From Sulfurospirillum sp. UBA1314 (GTDB lineage Bacteria; Campylobacterota; Campylobacteria; Campylobacterales; Sulfurospirillaceae): a DNA stretch of 5,267 nucleotides. Under the pieces are notes generated by a model. That model was not told where the DNA came from and ran no database searches. It saw only the letters and a program-made list of their open reading frames with translations. The position numbers and the translations under genes are program-made. The stretch lies in assembly GCA_002307095.1 (NCBI GenBank), contig DBTO01000188.1, positions 1 to 5,267 of the forward strand, in the 5' to 3' direction. This document shows, piece by piece, positions 1-5,267 of this stretch (the first letter of the stretch is position 1; each line of letters starts with the position of its first letter).

Positions 1-21
1 CAAAAACTGTTCTAAAAGCAT
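1..21 (-). CDS. Possible start of a divergent gene (7 codons only)
   Basis: On the minus strand an ATG at 21-19 is preceded, 5 bases away, by a good Shine-Dalgarno sequence GAGGAA (complement of 27-32), and a possible -10 box TAGAAT lies further upstream (complement of 51-56). Only seven codons (MLLEQFL) fit before the window edge, so the product cannot be identified. A second minus-strand ATG at 40-38 opens a different frame (MIVRNLDAFRTVF) but has no comparable ribosome site. This is a weak call resting on signal context. It could equally be intergenic sequence downstream of a gene outside the window. Confidence 0.2.
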
Positions 22-50
22 CCAAATTCCTCACAATCATAGTAATTCAA

Positions 51-79
51 ATTCTACCCAAATTCATAGAAAATTTAAT
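51..79 (-). promoter_or_regulatory. Possible divergent promoter, minus strand
   Basis: Read on the minus strand, TAGAAT (complement of 51-56) is a good -10 hexamer. At 17 bases spacing the upstream hexamer is ATTAAA (complement of 74-79), a poor -35. Weak -35 elements are common in epsilonproteobacterial sigma70 promoters. The promoter would serve the possible minus-strand start at 21. It is speculative because AT-rich spacers yield such boxes by chance. Confidence 0.2.
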
Positions 80-96
80 CATTTTTTAACTACAAT
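68..96 (+). promoter_or_regulatory. Probable murA-moeA promoter
   Basis: TACAAT at 91-96 is a good sigma70 -10 box. At 17 bases spacing the -35 position (68-73) is AGAAAA, which does not match the consensus, but the spacer carries a T run (82-87), as is typical for epsilonproteobacterial promoters. Transcription would start near 103 and leave a leader of about 20 bases before the murA ribosome site AAGGAA (112-117). It is the best candidate in the 124 bases upstream of murA. Confidence 0.4.
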
Positions 97-124
97 ACTT
101 TAATATTTAAAAAGGAACAGACGA

Positions 125-1393
125 ATGATGTATTATTTAGCGATCAAAGGGAAACAAAAACTTAGCGGAACGGTTCTAATTTCAGGAGCCAAAAATGCCG
201 CATTACCCCTTTTAGCGTTAACCCTCCTCTCAAAACGAACGATTACGATTTCAAATATGCCTCAAGTTGCCGATGTCAAAACACTCTTACAACTGCTGAC
301 AAACCTAGGTGCAAGCTTTACATGTAACGATAAAAATGTGGTGGAAGTCAATGCTACAACGGTCAATTCTGCGTGCGCCAATTATGACATCGTGCGTAAA
401 ATGCGCGCTTCCATCTTAACACTTGGACCGCTTTTAGCACGTTTTGGACACTGCGAAGTCTCATTGCCTGGAGGTTGCGCCATTGGTCAGCGACCGATTG
501 ATTTGCACTTAAAAGCGTTGGAACAAATGGGCGCGGAGATCGAGATCAAGCAAGGGTATGTTTTAGCCAAAGCGCCGAAAGGACTCAAAGGCGCTACGAT
601 CATTTTCGATAAAGTCACGGTAACGGGCAGTGAAAATATCATTATGGCGGCAGCCCTTGCGCATGGAACGACGACACTTGTCAATGTCGCCAAAGAGCCC
701 GAAGTGGTTCAAGTGTGTGAAGTCTTAGCCGAAGCTGGGGTGAGCATCGAAGGCATTGGGACTTCAAAACTGATCATCAAAGGTAGTGGTGGCGAGCTCT
801 TAAATATTCCTGATTTTAGCGTCATCCCTGATCGCATTGAGGCGGGAACGTATTTGTGTGCAGGTGCGATTACGAAGTCAAAAATTACCCTTAAACATGT
901 CAATCCACGTCATCTCGACGCCGTGATCTTAAAATTAGAGCAAATGGGCTTTAAAATCGATGAAAAAGATGACACACTGACCCTTCATCCTGCGGAAAAA
1001 ATCTTACCTTCTGACATCGAAACCTCAGAATATCCGGGATTTCCCACCGACCTTCAAGCACAATTTATGGCGCTGTGTACGCAAGCAAAAGGAACCTGCA
1101 TCATTGATGAGCGTCTGTTTGAAAACCGCTTTATGCACGTGAGCGAACTCTCTCGTATGGGTGCGAATATCAAACTTAAAGGGCACAGTGCGACGGTTGA
1201 GGGCAAAGCAAAACTGAATGCCGCTGATGTGATGGCAACCGACCTTCGCGCAAGTTCTGCGCTTATTTTAGCCGCACTTGTGGCGGATGGAACGACAAAA
1301 ATTCACAGAATTTATCATCTCGATCGTGGGTATGAGGATTTAGAGGGTAAATTTTCCAAACTCGGTGCTCACATCGAAAGACTTGAGGAGTAA
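125..1393 (+). CDS. murA: UDP-N-acetylglucosamine 1-carboxyvinyltransferase (MurA)
   Basis: MurA catalyses the first committed cytoplasmic step of peptidoglycan synthesis, transferring enolpyruvate from phosphoenolpyruvate to UDP-GlcNAc. The 422-residue product has the usual family length and covers the whole EPSP-synthase-type fold. The N-terminal SGAKNAALPL block supplies the substrate-binding Lys23 and Asn24. The loop LPGGCAIGQRP carries the catalytic Cys118 and Arg123, so the enzyme is of the fosfomycin-sensitive Cys type rather than the Asp variant. FPTDLQAQF places the active-site Asp at 309, and the C-terminal LDRGYE supplies Arg401. All of these match known E. coli MurA residues. Two ATGs stand side by side at 125 and 128; the first lies 7 bases from AAGGAA (112-117) and the second 10, so 125 is preferred, although most homologues carry a single Met. 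moeA follows after 3 bases. No defect is visible. The identification is very secure. Confidence 0.97.
   Translation: MMYYLAIKGKQKLSGTVLISGAKNAALPLLALTLLSKRTITISNMPQVADVKTLLQLLTNLGASFTCNDKNVVEVNATTVNSACANYDIVRKMRASILTLGPLLARFGHCEVSLPGGCAIGQRPIDLHLKALEQMGAEIEIKQGYVLAKAPKGLKGATIIFDKVTVTGSENIIMAAALAHGTTTLVNVAKEPEVVQVCEVLAEAGVSIEGIGTSKLIIKGSGGELLNIPDFSVIPDRIEAGTYLCAGAITKSKITLKHVNPRHLDAVILKLEQMGFKIDEKDDTLTLHPAEKILPSDIETSEYPGFPTDLQAQFMALCTQAKGTCIIDERLFENRFMHVSELSRMGANIKLKGHSATVEGKAKLNAADVMATDLRASSALILAALVADGTTKIHRIYHLDRGYEDLEGKFSKLGAHIERLEE
318..327. repeat. TTACATGTAA palindrome copy inside murA
   Basis: This is the same 10-bp core as at 2603-2612. It is read in codon phase as part of TTT ACA TGT AAC (Phe-Thr-Cys-Asn, MurA residues 65-68), outside any known catalytic motif. 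Confidence 0.45.
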
Positions 1394-1396
1394 GCG

Positions 1397-2593
1397 ATGA
1401 ACAAAGCGCATGTGGTAAGTTTCGAAGCAGCGATGACGCTTAGCCAAAATCTTGCATCGACCAAACCCCATCTTGTTTGGGTGAGCGTCTTTGATGCGCT
1501 TGGTCGCACCCTTGCCAAAGAGATTACATGTAAGAAAAATCTCCCCTCTTACAACAACGCAGCCCTTGATGGTTTTGCCTTTAAATACGAAGAAGGCTTA
1601 AGCGAGCTTCACATTAAAACAACAATTTTAGCAGGCAATGTGGTTGAACCAAGTTTGGGTGAGCATGAGTGCTATAAAATCATGACGGGTGCAAAAGTGC
1701 CCAGTGATGCTGATACGATCATCCCTTTTGAGGAATGCCTCTCGTATGATGACCATAAAATCGCTCTTTCTCCAAATGTGAAAAAAGGCAATGCGCTTCG
1801 CCTCAAAGGTGAGGAAGAGTGTGTGGGTGCTCCTCTCCTTGGTGAAGGAACGTGTTTAACGTCCCGTGATATCGCTCTGCTTGCATCGCAAGGTATTAGC
1901 ATGGTGGAAGTCTATAAGCGACTTTCCATCGCTGTTTTTTCAACAGGTGATGAGCTCAAATCGCCTTGGGAAAATGCGAGTGAAGATGAGATTTATGATA
2001 TCAATGCTCTTGCATTAATCGCCCTTTTGTCAGAACATGGCTTTGTTGCTCATTATTGCGGTGTCATCCCTGATAATTTAGATGCGGCTACGGAGTATTT
2101 TGCACGCATGAAACAGTATGATGTACTTGTGACCAGTGGTGGTGTGAGCATGGGAGAAGCGGACTTTGTAGAGCGTGCTCTTTTGAAAAATGGTTTTGAA
2201 GCTTCATTTCATGGTATCAACATCAAACCCGGAAAACCCACGATGATGGGCAAAATGGGCGAAACCATCGTGGCGTCTATGCCAGGAAATCCTTTGGCGG
2301 CGTATGTCAATGCTTTTTTATTTTTAATCCCCGTGCTTAAAAAACTTCAAGGTCAAAAAAAGTTTCATTTTGAATCGATACGTGCGCGCAATGTCGAACC
2401 TTTTAAGGTAAAATCGGGTCGTGTCAATCTTGTATTAGGAACGCTTAATGATGGAGAATTTCATGTTTTTGGTGCCAATAAATACGGTTCAGGTATGGTA
2501 AAACCACTGATTAACAGTAATGCCCTTTGGATCAGTGATGAAGTGATTAGTAGCGTTGAAGCGAGTTTTGAGATAACTATTCTAAAATTTTAG
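1397..2593 (+). CDS. moeA: Molybdopterin molybdenumtransferase (MoeA)
   Basis: MoeA inserts molybdate into adenylylated molybdopterin to give active molybdenum cofactor, in the cytoplasm. The 398 residues match the family length and its domain order: MoeA N-terminal region (about 1-165), MoCF-binding domain (about 175-310) and C-terminal domain IV (about 325-396). Visible motifs are LPSYNNAALDGFA (49-61, conserved Asp58), TGAKVPSDADT (97-107), FSTGDEL (181-187), VTSGGVSMGEAD (245-256), KPGKP (277-281) and MPGNP (295-299). The usual RxxGED motif reads RLKGEE (135-140), with Glu at the final position, a conservative change. The start at 1397 lies 6 bases after GAGGAG (1385-1390), which sits inside the end of murA, so the genes are probably cotranscribed and translationally coupled. 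I recall the same pair as Cj0858c-Cj0857c in Campylobacter jejuni. The cofactor would serve nitrate, formate or sulfur-compound oxidoreductases encoded elsewhere. Confidence 0.96.
   Translation: MNKAHVVSFEAAMTLSQNLASTKPHLVWVSVFDALGRTLAKEITCKKNLPSYNNAALDGFAFKYEEGLSELHIKTTILAGNVVEPSLGEHECYKIMTGAKVPSDADTIIPFEECLSYDDHKIALSPNVKKGNALRLKGEEECVGAPLLGEGTCLTSRDIALLASQGISMVEVYKRLSIAVFSTGDELKSPWENASEDEIYDINALALIALLSEHGFVAHYCGVIPDNLDAATEYFARMKQYDVLVTSGGVSMGEADFVERALLKNGFEASFHGINIKPGKPTMMGKMGETIVASMPGNPLAAYVNAFLFLIPVLKKLQGQKKFHFESIRARNVEPFKVKSGRVNLVLGTLNDGEFHVFGANKYGSGMVKPLINSNALWISDEVISSVEASFEITILKF
1524..1533. repeat. TTACATGTAA palindrome copy inside moeA
   Basis: This is the third copy of the 10-bp core. 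It lies in the same codon phase as the murA copy, read ATT ACA TGT AAG (Ile-Thr-Cys-Lys, MoeA residues 43-46), just ahead of the conserved LPSYNNAALDG block. Confidence 0.45.
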
Positions 2594-2595
2594 AA
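2580..2595. repeat. 16-bp perfect AT-rich palindrome over the moeA stop codon
   Basis: TTCTAAAATTTTAGAA is an exact inverted repeat that includes the moeA TAG stop (2591-2593). As RNA it could form a weak hairpin. It is followed by an A run on the plus strand, not a T run, so it does not look like an intrinsic terminator of moeA. It could be chance in AT-rich sequence. Confidence 0.45.
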
Positions 2596-2601
2596 AAAAC
2601 C

Positions 2602-2613
2602 TTTACATGTAAA
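2602..2613. repeat. Perfect palindrome TTTACATGTAAA
   Basis: This 12-bp exact inverted repeat lies between moeA and the chemoreceptor gene, 18 bases upstream of that gene's -35 box. Its 10-bp core TTACATGTAA also occurs inside murA (318-327) and inside moeA (1524-1533). Position and symmetry would fit a protein-binding site, but three copies in 5.3 kb, two of them within coding sequence, fit an iterated genomic motif better than a single operator. Confidence 0.5.
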
Positions 2614-2630
2614 AGATTAGTTTAAAAAAC

Positions 2631-2659
2631 TTGACCTTTAAAACCTTTTTGGATAGTAT
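2631..2659 (+). promoter_or_regulatory. Sigma70-type promoter of the chemoreceptor gene
   Basis: TTGACC (2631-2636; five of six consensus bases) and TAGTAT (2654-2659; four of six) are separated by exactly 17 bases. Transcription would begin near 2666, giving a leader of about 24 bases that contains the ribosome site AAAGG (2679-2683). I looked for a flagellar sigma28 pattern (TAAA, about 15 bases, GCCGATAA-like) and did not find one with correct spacing, so the receptor is probably expressed from the housekeeping sigma factor. Confidence 0.6.
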
Positions 2660-2684
2660 GAGCTTTGAAAAAGTCTTTAAAGGT
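2634..2684. repeat. 9-bp inverted repeat bracketing the receptor promoter and ribosome site
   Basis: ACCTTTAAA (2634-2642) is the exact reverse complement of TTTAAAGGT (2676-2684), with 33 bases between. The left arm overlaps the -35 box and the right arm overlaps the ribosome site AAAGG. Because the left arm lies upstream of the predicted transcription start, the arms would pair only in a read-through transcript from murA-moeA, or act as DNA sites. Its function is unknown and it may be chance. Confidence 0.35.
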
Positions 2685-2689
2685 AGGGT

Positions 2690-4315
2690 ATGTTTAACGA
2701 AGTGAAGATCTCAACGAAGCTGCTTTTTATCTCCATTGTCACCATGGTTGGGTTGGTGATACTCTCGTATGTCAGCATTAATTCCAGTCTCATTGGTAAA
2801 AATTCTTTAGAAACCATTTATGAAAAAAATGTCGTGCCAGATAATGAAATTGCACTTGCACGTAGCACTTTTGAAATGATTTTAAATGATCTTATTCATG
2901 TCACCAGCGAGTTTTTACCCACAGGTCAAGCTAAAAACCATCTGCCCATTATCGAAAAAGAGATGAAAGCTTTTTTCAACAAAGCCCTTGCGAGCGATTT
3001 TTATACCGACCCCACGCTCAAACAAAATCTTCACGAAGCGTACGAGCGCTACACTCAAAAAATTGAACCCAATTATAAACGCCTTGATGCACTTTACACG
3101 AAAGATAAACGCGAAGATATTGGTGATATGGCCGTTGAAATCGAAGAAGATTGTCACTATATTTCCCAGCGTTTTGAAAATATCTCAAAATTCACCAATC
3201 ATCGTGTGAAAGAGATCAGCATTCAAATCAGTTCAAAACTCAATAACAATCTCTATTTGGTCATTGTGCTCTCTTCGCTTGTTTTAGTTATTACGTCCAC
3301 GCTTTTACTTTTTATTACACGTTATATTGTGAAACGCATTGCACGTATTGGAGATCATCTTTCTGACATTACTAAAGATTTAGCGCTAAATCGCCCTATT
3401 GAGATTTTAAACAAAGATGAAATAGGACATATCAGCGATAATCTCAATACGTTACTCTCAACCCTTCAACAAGCACTCATTAAAGCAAAAATGACCATGG
3501 TGTCGAACTCACAAACCAATCAAAATATGCAAACTTTCGCCCACACGATAACAAGTATTGCTCAAAATCAAAATCGCATTGTGGACAATGTTAAAAAACT
3601 GACGTCCAAAATTAACCAAGAACTCCAAGAGTCTCGCGATATTTCAGAAACATCCGCAACGTACATGAAAGAAGATTCTGCGATGCTAGAAGAGATGATC
3701 AAAACGCTGGATTTAATCGTTACAAGTATCAACCAAGTCAGCCAAGATGAACAGCATATATCAACCCAAATGCACGATCTCTCCGAACAAACTGCTCAAA
3801 TTCGTTCTATCATTGAGATGATCAAAGATATTGCCGATCAGACCAATTTACTCGCCCTGAACGCGGCTATTGAAGCGGCGCGTGCGGGTGAGCACGGGCG
3901 TGGATTTGCGGTCGTTGCCGATGAAGTGCGAAAACTAGCGGAACGGACTCAAAAATCACTGGGTGAGATTGATGTTACCATCAGTGTTGTGGTTCAAAGT
4001 GTTTCCAATGCGAGTGAAAATATCAAAGAGAACAGTCAAAAAGTGATTGATCTGAATGAAAATGCAATTAAAATCTCCGCTTTAGCCAATGAAACCAAAG
4101 AAAAAACAGCCAAAAGTTTAGAGATTACCACGGTTGCGTATGAGAAAACATTGAGTATCACCAAAGAGATTGATCATCTCACGCAAGGAGTTGAAGAAGC
4201 AACAGGGCTTGCGCATGAAAACAAAAAGATCGCCGAGAACTTGATGAGTGTCTCGCAGAGCCTCAATCTCTCTACGGCAGAATTAGAGCAAGAAATCATG
4301 ATTTTCAAAGTATAA
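2690..4315 (+). CDS. Methyl-accepting chemotaxis protein (transmembrane chemoreceptor)
   Basis: This inner-membrane chemoreceptor would control CheA through CheW in response to a ligand and adapt by methylation. The 541 residues show the classical layout: short N-terminus, first membrane helix (about 10-30), a periplasmic domain of about 157 helix-rich residues (31-187) resembling a four-helix-bundle sensor, second membrane helix (about 188-210), and a HAMP linker (211-263) with DEIG at 243-246. A long cytoplasmic coiled coil follows to the end. The signalling tip is highly conserved (about 380-420) and includes DQTNLLALNAAIEAARAGE, with Glu395 and Arg398 of the CheA/CheW contact region, then GRGFAVVADEVRKLAERT. 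The C-terminus ends in EIMIFKV without a CheR/CheB-tethering pentapeptide. The ligand cannot be deduced. ATG 2690 lies 6 bases after AAAGG (2679-2683) and directly ahead of the first membrane helix. The gene has its own promoter and its neighbours are not chemotaxis genes. Confidence 0.95.
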   Translation: MFNEVKISTKLLFISIVTMVGLVILSYVSINSSLIGKNSLETIYEKNVVPDNEIALARSTFEMILNDLIHVTSEFLPTGQAKNHLPIIEKEMKAFFNKALASDFYTDPTLKQNLHEAYERYTQKIEPNYKRLDALYTKDKREDIGDMAVEIEEDCHYISQRFENISKFTNHRVKEISIQISSKLNNNLYLVIVLSSLVLVITSTLLLFITRYIVKRIARIGDHLSDITKDLALNRPIEILNKDEIGHISDNLNTLLSTLQQALIKAKMTMVSNSQTNQNMQTFAHTITSIAQNQNRIVDNVKKLTSKINQELQESRDISETSATYMKEDSAMLEEMIKTLDLIVTSINQVSQDEQHISTQMHDLSEQTAQIRSIIEMIKDIADQTNLLALNAAIEAARAGEHGRGFAVVADEVRKLAERTQKSLGEIDVTISVVVQSVSNASENIKENSQKVIDLNENAIKISALANETKEKTAKSLEITTVAYEKTLSITKEIDHLTQGVEEATGLAHENKKIAENLMSVSQSLNLSTAELEQEIMIFKV

Positions 4316-4326
4316 AAAGTGCTTCT

Positions 4327-4392
4327 AAGCCCTTTAAAATCTATTTGTGCTACAATTATTGTCTAAATAGATTGACACAAAGGGTTTTTTTT
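4327..4392 (+). terminator. Probable rho-independent terminator of the chemoreceptor gene
   Basis: Eleven bases after the receptor stop codon, AAGCCCTTT (4327-4335) pairs with AAAGGGTTT (4379-4387; one G-T pair). Inside it AATCTATTT (4338-4346) pairs exactly with AAATAGATT (4365-4373), leaving an 18-base loop and a small asymmetric internal bulge. A run of eight T (4385-4392) begins within and continues past the right arm, as expected for intrinsic termination. The stems are AT-rich, so efficiency is uncertain. The structure overlaps two promoters serving the downstream tRNA-flgA region, with the T run lying between the -35 and -10 boxes of the second. Confidence 0.5.
4348..4356 (+). promoter_or_regulatory. 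Possible upstream extended -10 promoter
   Basis: TGCTACAAT fits the extended -10 pattern TGnTATAAT with one mismatch. No -35 is seen at proper spacing, which extended -10 promoters do not require. Transcription would start near 4362 and include the AAAGGG at 4379-4384 and the tRNA, giving a longer transcript than the promoter at 4372-4400. It lies in the loop of the probable terminator. It is the only visible promoter that would include the TTG 4391 candidate start of flgA in a transcript. Confidence 0.4.
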
Positions 4393-4400
4393 GGTAGAAT
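4372..4400 (+). promoter_or_regulatory. Near-consensus sigma70 promoter of tRNA-Gly
   Basis: TTGACA (4372-4377) is a perfect -35 and TAGAAT (4395-4400) a five-of-six -10, with 17 bases between. Transcription would start near 4406-4407, giving a leader of only about 6 bases before the mature tRNA, to be removed by RNase P. The segment between -10 and start (TCCGTCC) is GC-rich for this genome, a feature of stable-RNA promoters under stringent control in E. coli; applying that here is inference. flgA lies directly downstream without an intervening terminator. Confidence 0.8.
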
Positions 4401-4412
4401 TCCGTCCGTTTT

Positions 4413-4486
<74 letters not shown>

Positions 4487-4487
<1 letters not shown>

Positions 4488-5267
4488 TTTTATTTTTACT
4501 CCTTTTTATCTCCACCCTTTTTTCTCAACCTCTTTATATTGAAAAAACGTATTGCATCGAAGAGGATACCCTCAAAGCTTCCTTTTTTGGCTATCAAAGC
4601 AACGACGATCCTATTATCGTTCAAATTCCAAAAGATCGTGTCAACTATACCATTTCAACCAACACACTACGTACGGCTTTTAATGATCGTAATGTCACCT
4701 TCATCGATAGCAGTGATGGTGTCATCATCTTTAAACGTAATTGCTCCTTAATGGGCAAAGCAGATGCCATTACCGAGTTCTTTTTGCAAAAGTTTCAAGA
4801 AGCTGCCCCTCTTGTGATGATCGAAGAAAAACCGCGAATTTCTCTTAAAACATCCCTTCCCTCCGATTTTAAGCGTTATGAGCTCATCGATGTCCGCATT
4901 AGCGATGCGATGCTTAAGAAAAACAGTGGCACTTTTATAGCAACTTTTAAAGTTGGTGATCGAGAGAAAAAGCTCTATTTCGCCTATGAGATGAATGCTA
5001 AGATGATGGTATTTAAAGCAAAACGTAATTTGCTTAACGGTAAAATCCTCACAAACGATGACTACGAGAGTGTTTGGGAGAGTTTAGATGCCCTTCCTCC
5101 TAGAGTCATTGTCAATGAAATACCTCAAAATGGCATGATCAAAAATGGCGTTAAAGAGGGACAAATTTTAACGGATTTTCATATTGATATTAAAAAGAGT
5201 GTCAGTAAAAAAGAGAGCGTTAAAGCTGTGCTCAAAGAGGAAGGTTTGGTGATAGAAGTGCAAGCAA
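4487..5267 (+). CDS. flgA: Flagellar P-ring assembly chaperone FlgA (3' end cut by window; start unresolved)
   Basis: FlgA is a periplasmic chaperone for assembling the flagellar P ring from FlgI. From ATT 4487 the open frame gives 260 residues with no stop; family length suggests some tens of residues are missing. A hydrophobic signal-peptide core, ILFLLLFISTLFSQ, comes first. The mature part resembles FlgA, ending in an SAF-like chaperone region (about 171-260) that includes AKRNLLNGKILTNDDYE and the NGMIKNGVKEGQIL segment. Cys23 and Cys86 might form a disulfide. The start is unclear: the first in-frame ATG is at 4751, too late to keep the signal peptide, and no GTG or TTG lies in frame between 4430 and 4751. 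Upstream the frame stays open to the TGA at 4373-4375, offering GTG 4427 inside the tRNA D loop and TTG 4391, which has AAAGGG 6 bases before it. ATT 4487 is used here only because the signal peptide begins there. Family assignment is fairly secure; the start is not. Confidence 0.8.

Noticed and set aside
487..903. Two minus-strand open frames inside murA (487-693 and 709-903)
   Set aside because: They lie fully opposite conserved MurA coding sequence and show no family resemblance, so they are shadows of the real frame.
1672..1902. Minus-strand open frame inside moeA
   Set aside because: It overlaps conserved MoeA motifs on the other strand and its protein resembles nothing.
2580..2615. Rho-independent terminator after moeA
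   Set aside because: The palindromes there are AT-rich and followed by A rather than T runs on the coding strand.
2621..2660. Flagellar sigma28 promoter for the chemoreceptor
   Set aside because: TAAA-like and GGATAGT-like elements exist but at spacings of about 7 or 23 bases rather than about 15; the sigma70 match is better.
2915..3209. Minus-strand frame 2915-3157 and plus-strand frame 2988-3209 inside the chemoreceptor
   Set aside because: Both lie within the periplasmic-domain coding region in other frames and lack independent support.
4751..5267. ATG 4751 as the start of flgA
   Set aside because: It is the first in-frame ATG, but it would remove the signal peptide and N-terminal domain, both clearly coded upstream in the same frame.

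Overview
The window looks like the chromosome of a flagellated campylobacterium (Epsilonproteobacteria), most likely close to Sulfurospirillum. That rests on the moderately AT-rich composition, the protein character, a murA-moeA gene pair of the kind I recall from Campylobacter jejuni, and a chemoreceptor and flagellar gene nearby. The genus is an inference from sequence style, not a database match. No mobile element, CRISPR array or rRNA was seen.

Layout: (1) Positions 1-124 are an AT-rich intergenic region with a probable murA promoter and weak signs of a divergent gene leaving the window on the minus strand. (2) Positions 125-2593 hold murA (peptidoglycan precursor synthesis) and moeA (molybdenum insertion into molybdopterin), 3 bases apart, a likely two-gene operon. 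(3) Positions 2594-2689 are a short spacer with a 12-bp perfect palindrome, a good sigma70-type promoter and an inverted repeat. (4) Positions 2690-4315 encode a membrane chemoreceptor of classical layout. (5) Positions 4316-4412 pack a bipartite hairpin with a T8 tail (probable terminator), an extended -10 promoter and a near-consensus promoter into under 100 bases. (6) Positions 4413-4487 are tRNA-Gly(GCC) with an encoded CCA. (7) From the last base of the tRNA to the window edge runs the reading frame of FlgA, the periplasmic P-ring chaperone, cut off at its 3' end.

The genes are housekeeping (cell wall, molybdenum cofactor, glycine tRNA) and motility (chemoreceptor, FlgA). Nothing indicates a new multi-gene system. 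The most unusual point is the tRNA-flgA junction. The FlgA signal peptide begins exactly where the tRNA ends, but the 58 bases from 4483 to 4540 contain no G, so neither a canonical start codon nor a Shine-Dalgarno site can exist there. The frame stays open backwards through the whole tRNA gene. Either flgA uses a rare start such as ATT, or it is translated from within or upstream of the tRNA sequence, which would conflict with tRNA maturation. A second observation is the 10-bp palindrome TTACATGTAA, present three times in 5.3 kb.
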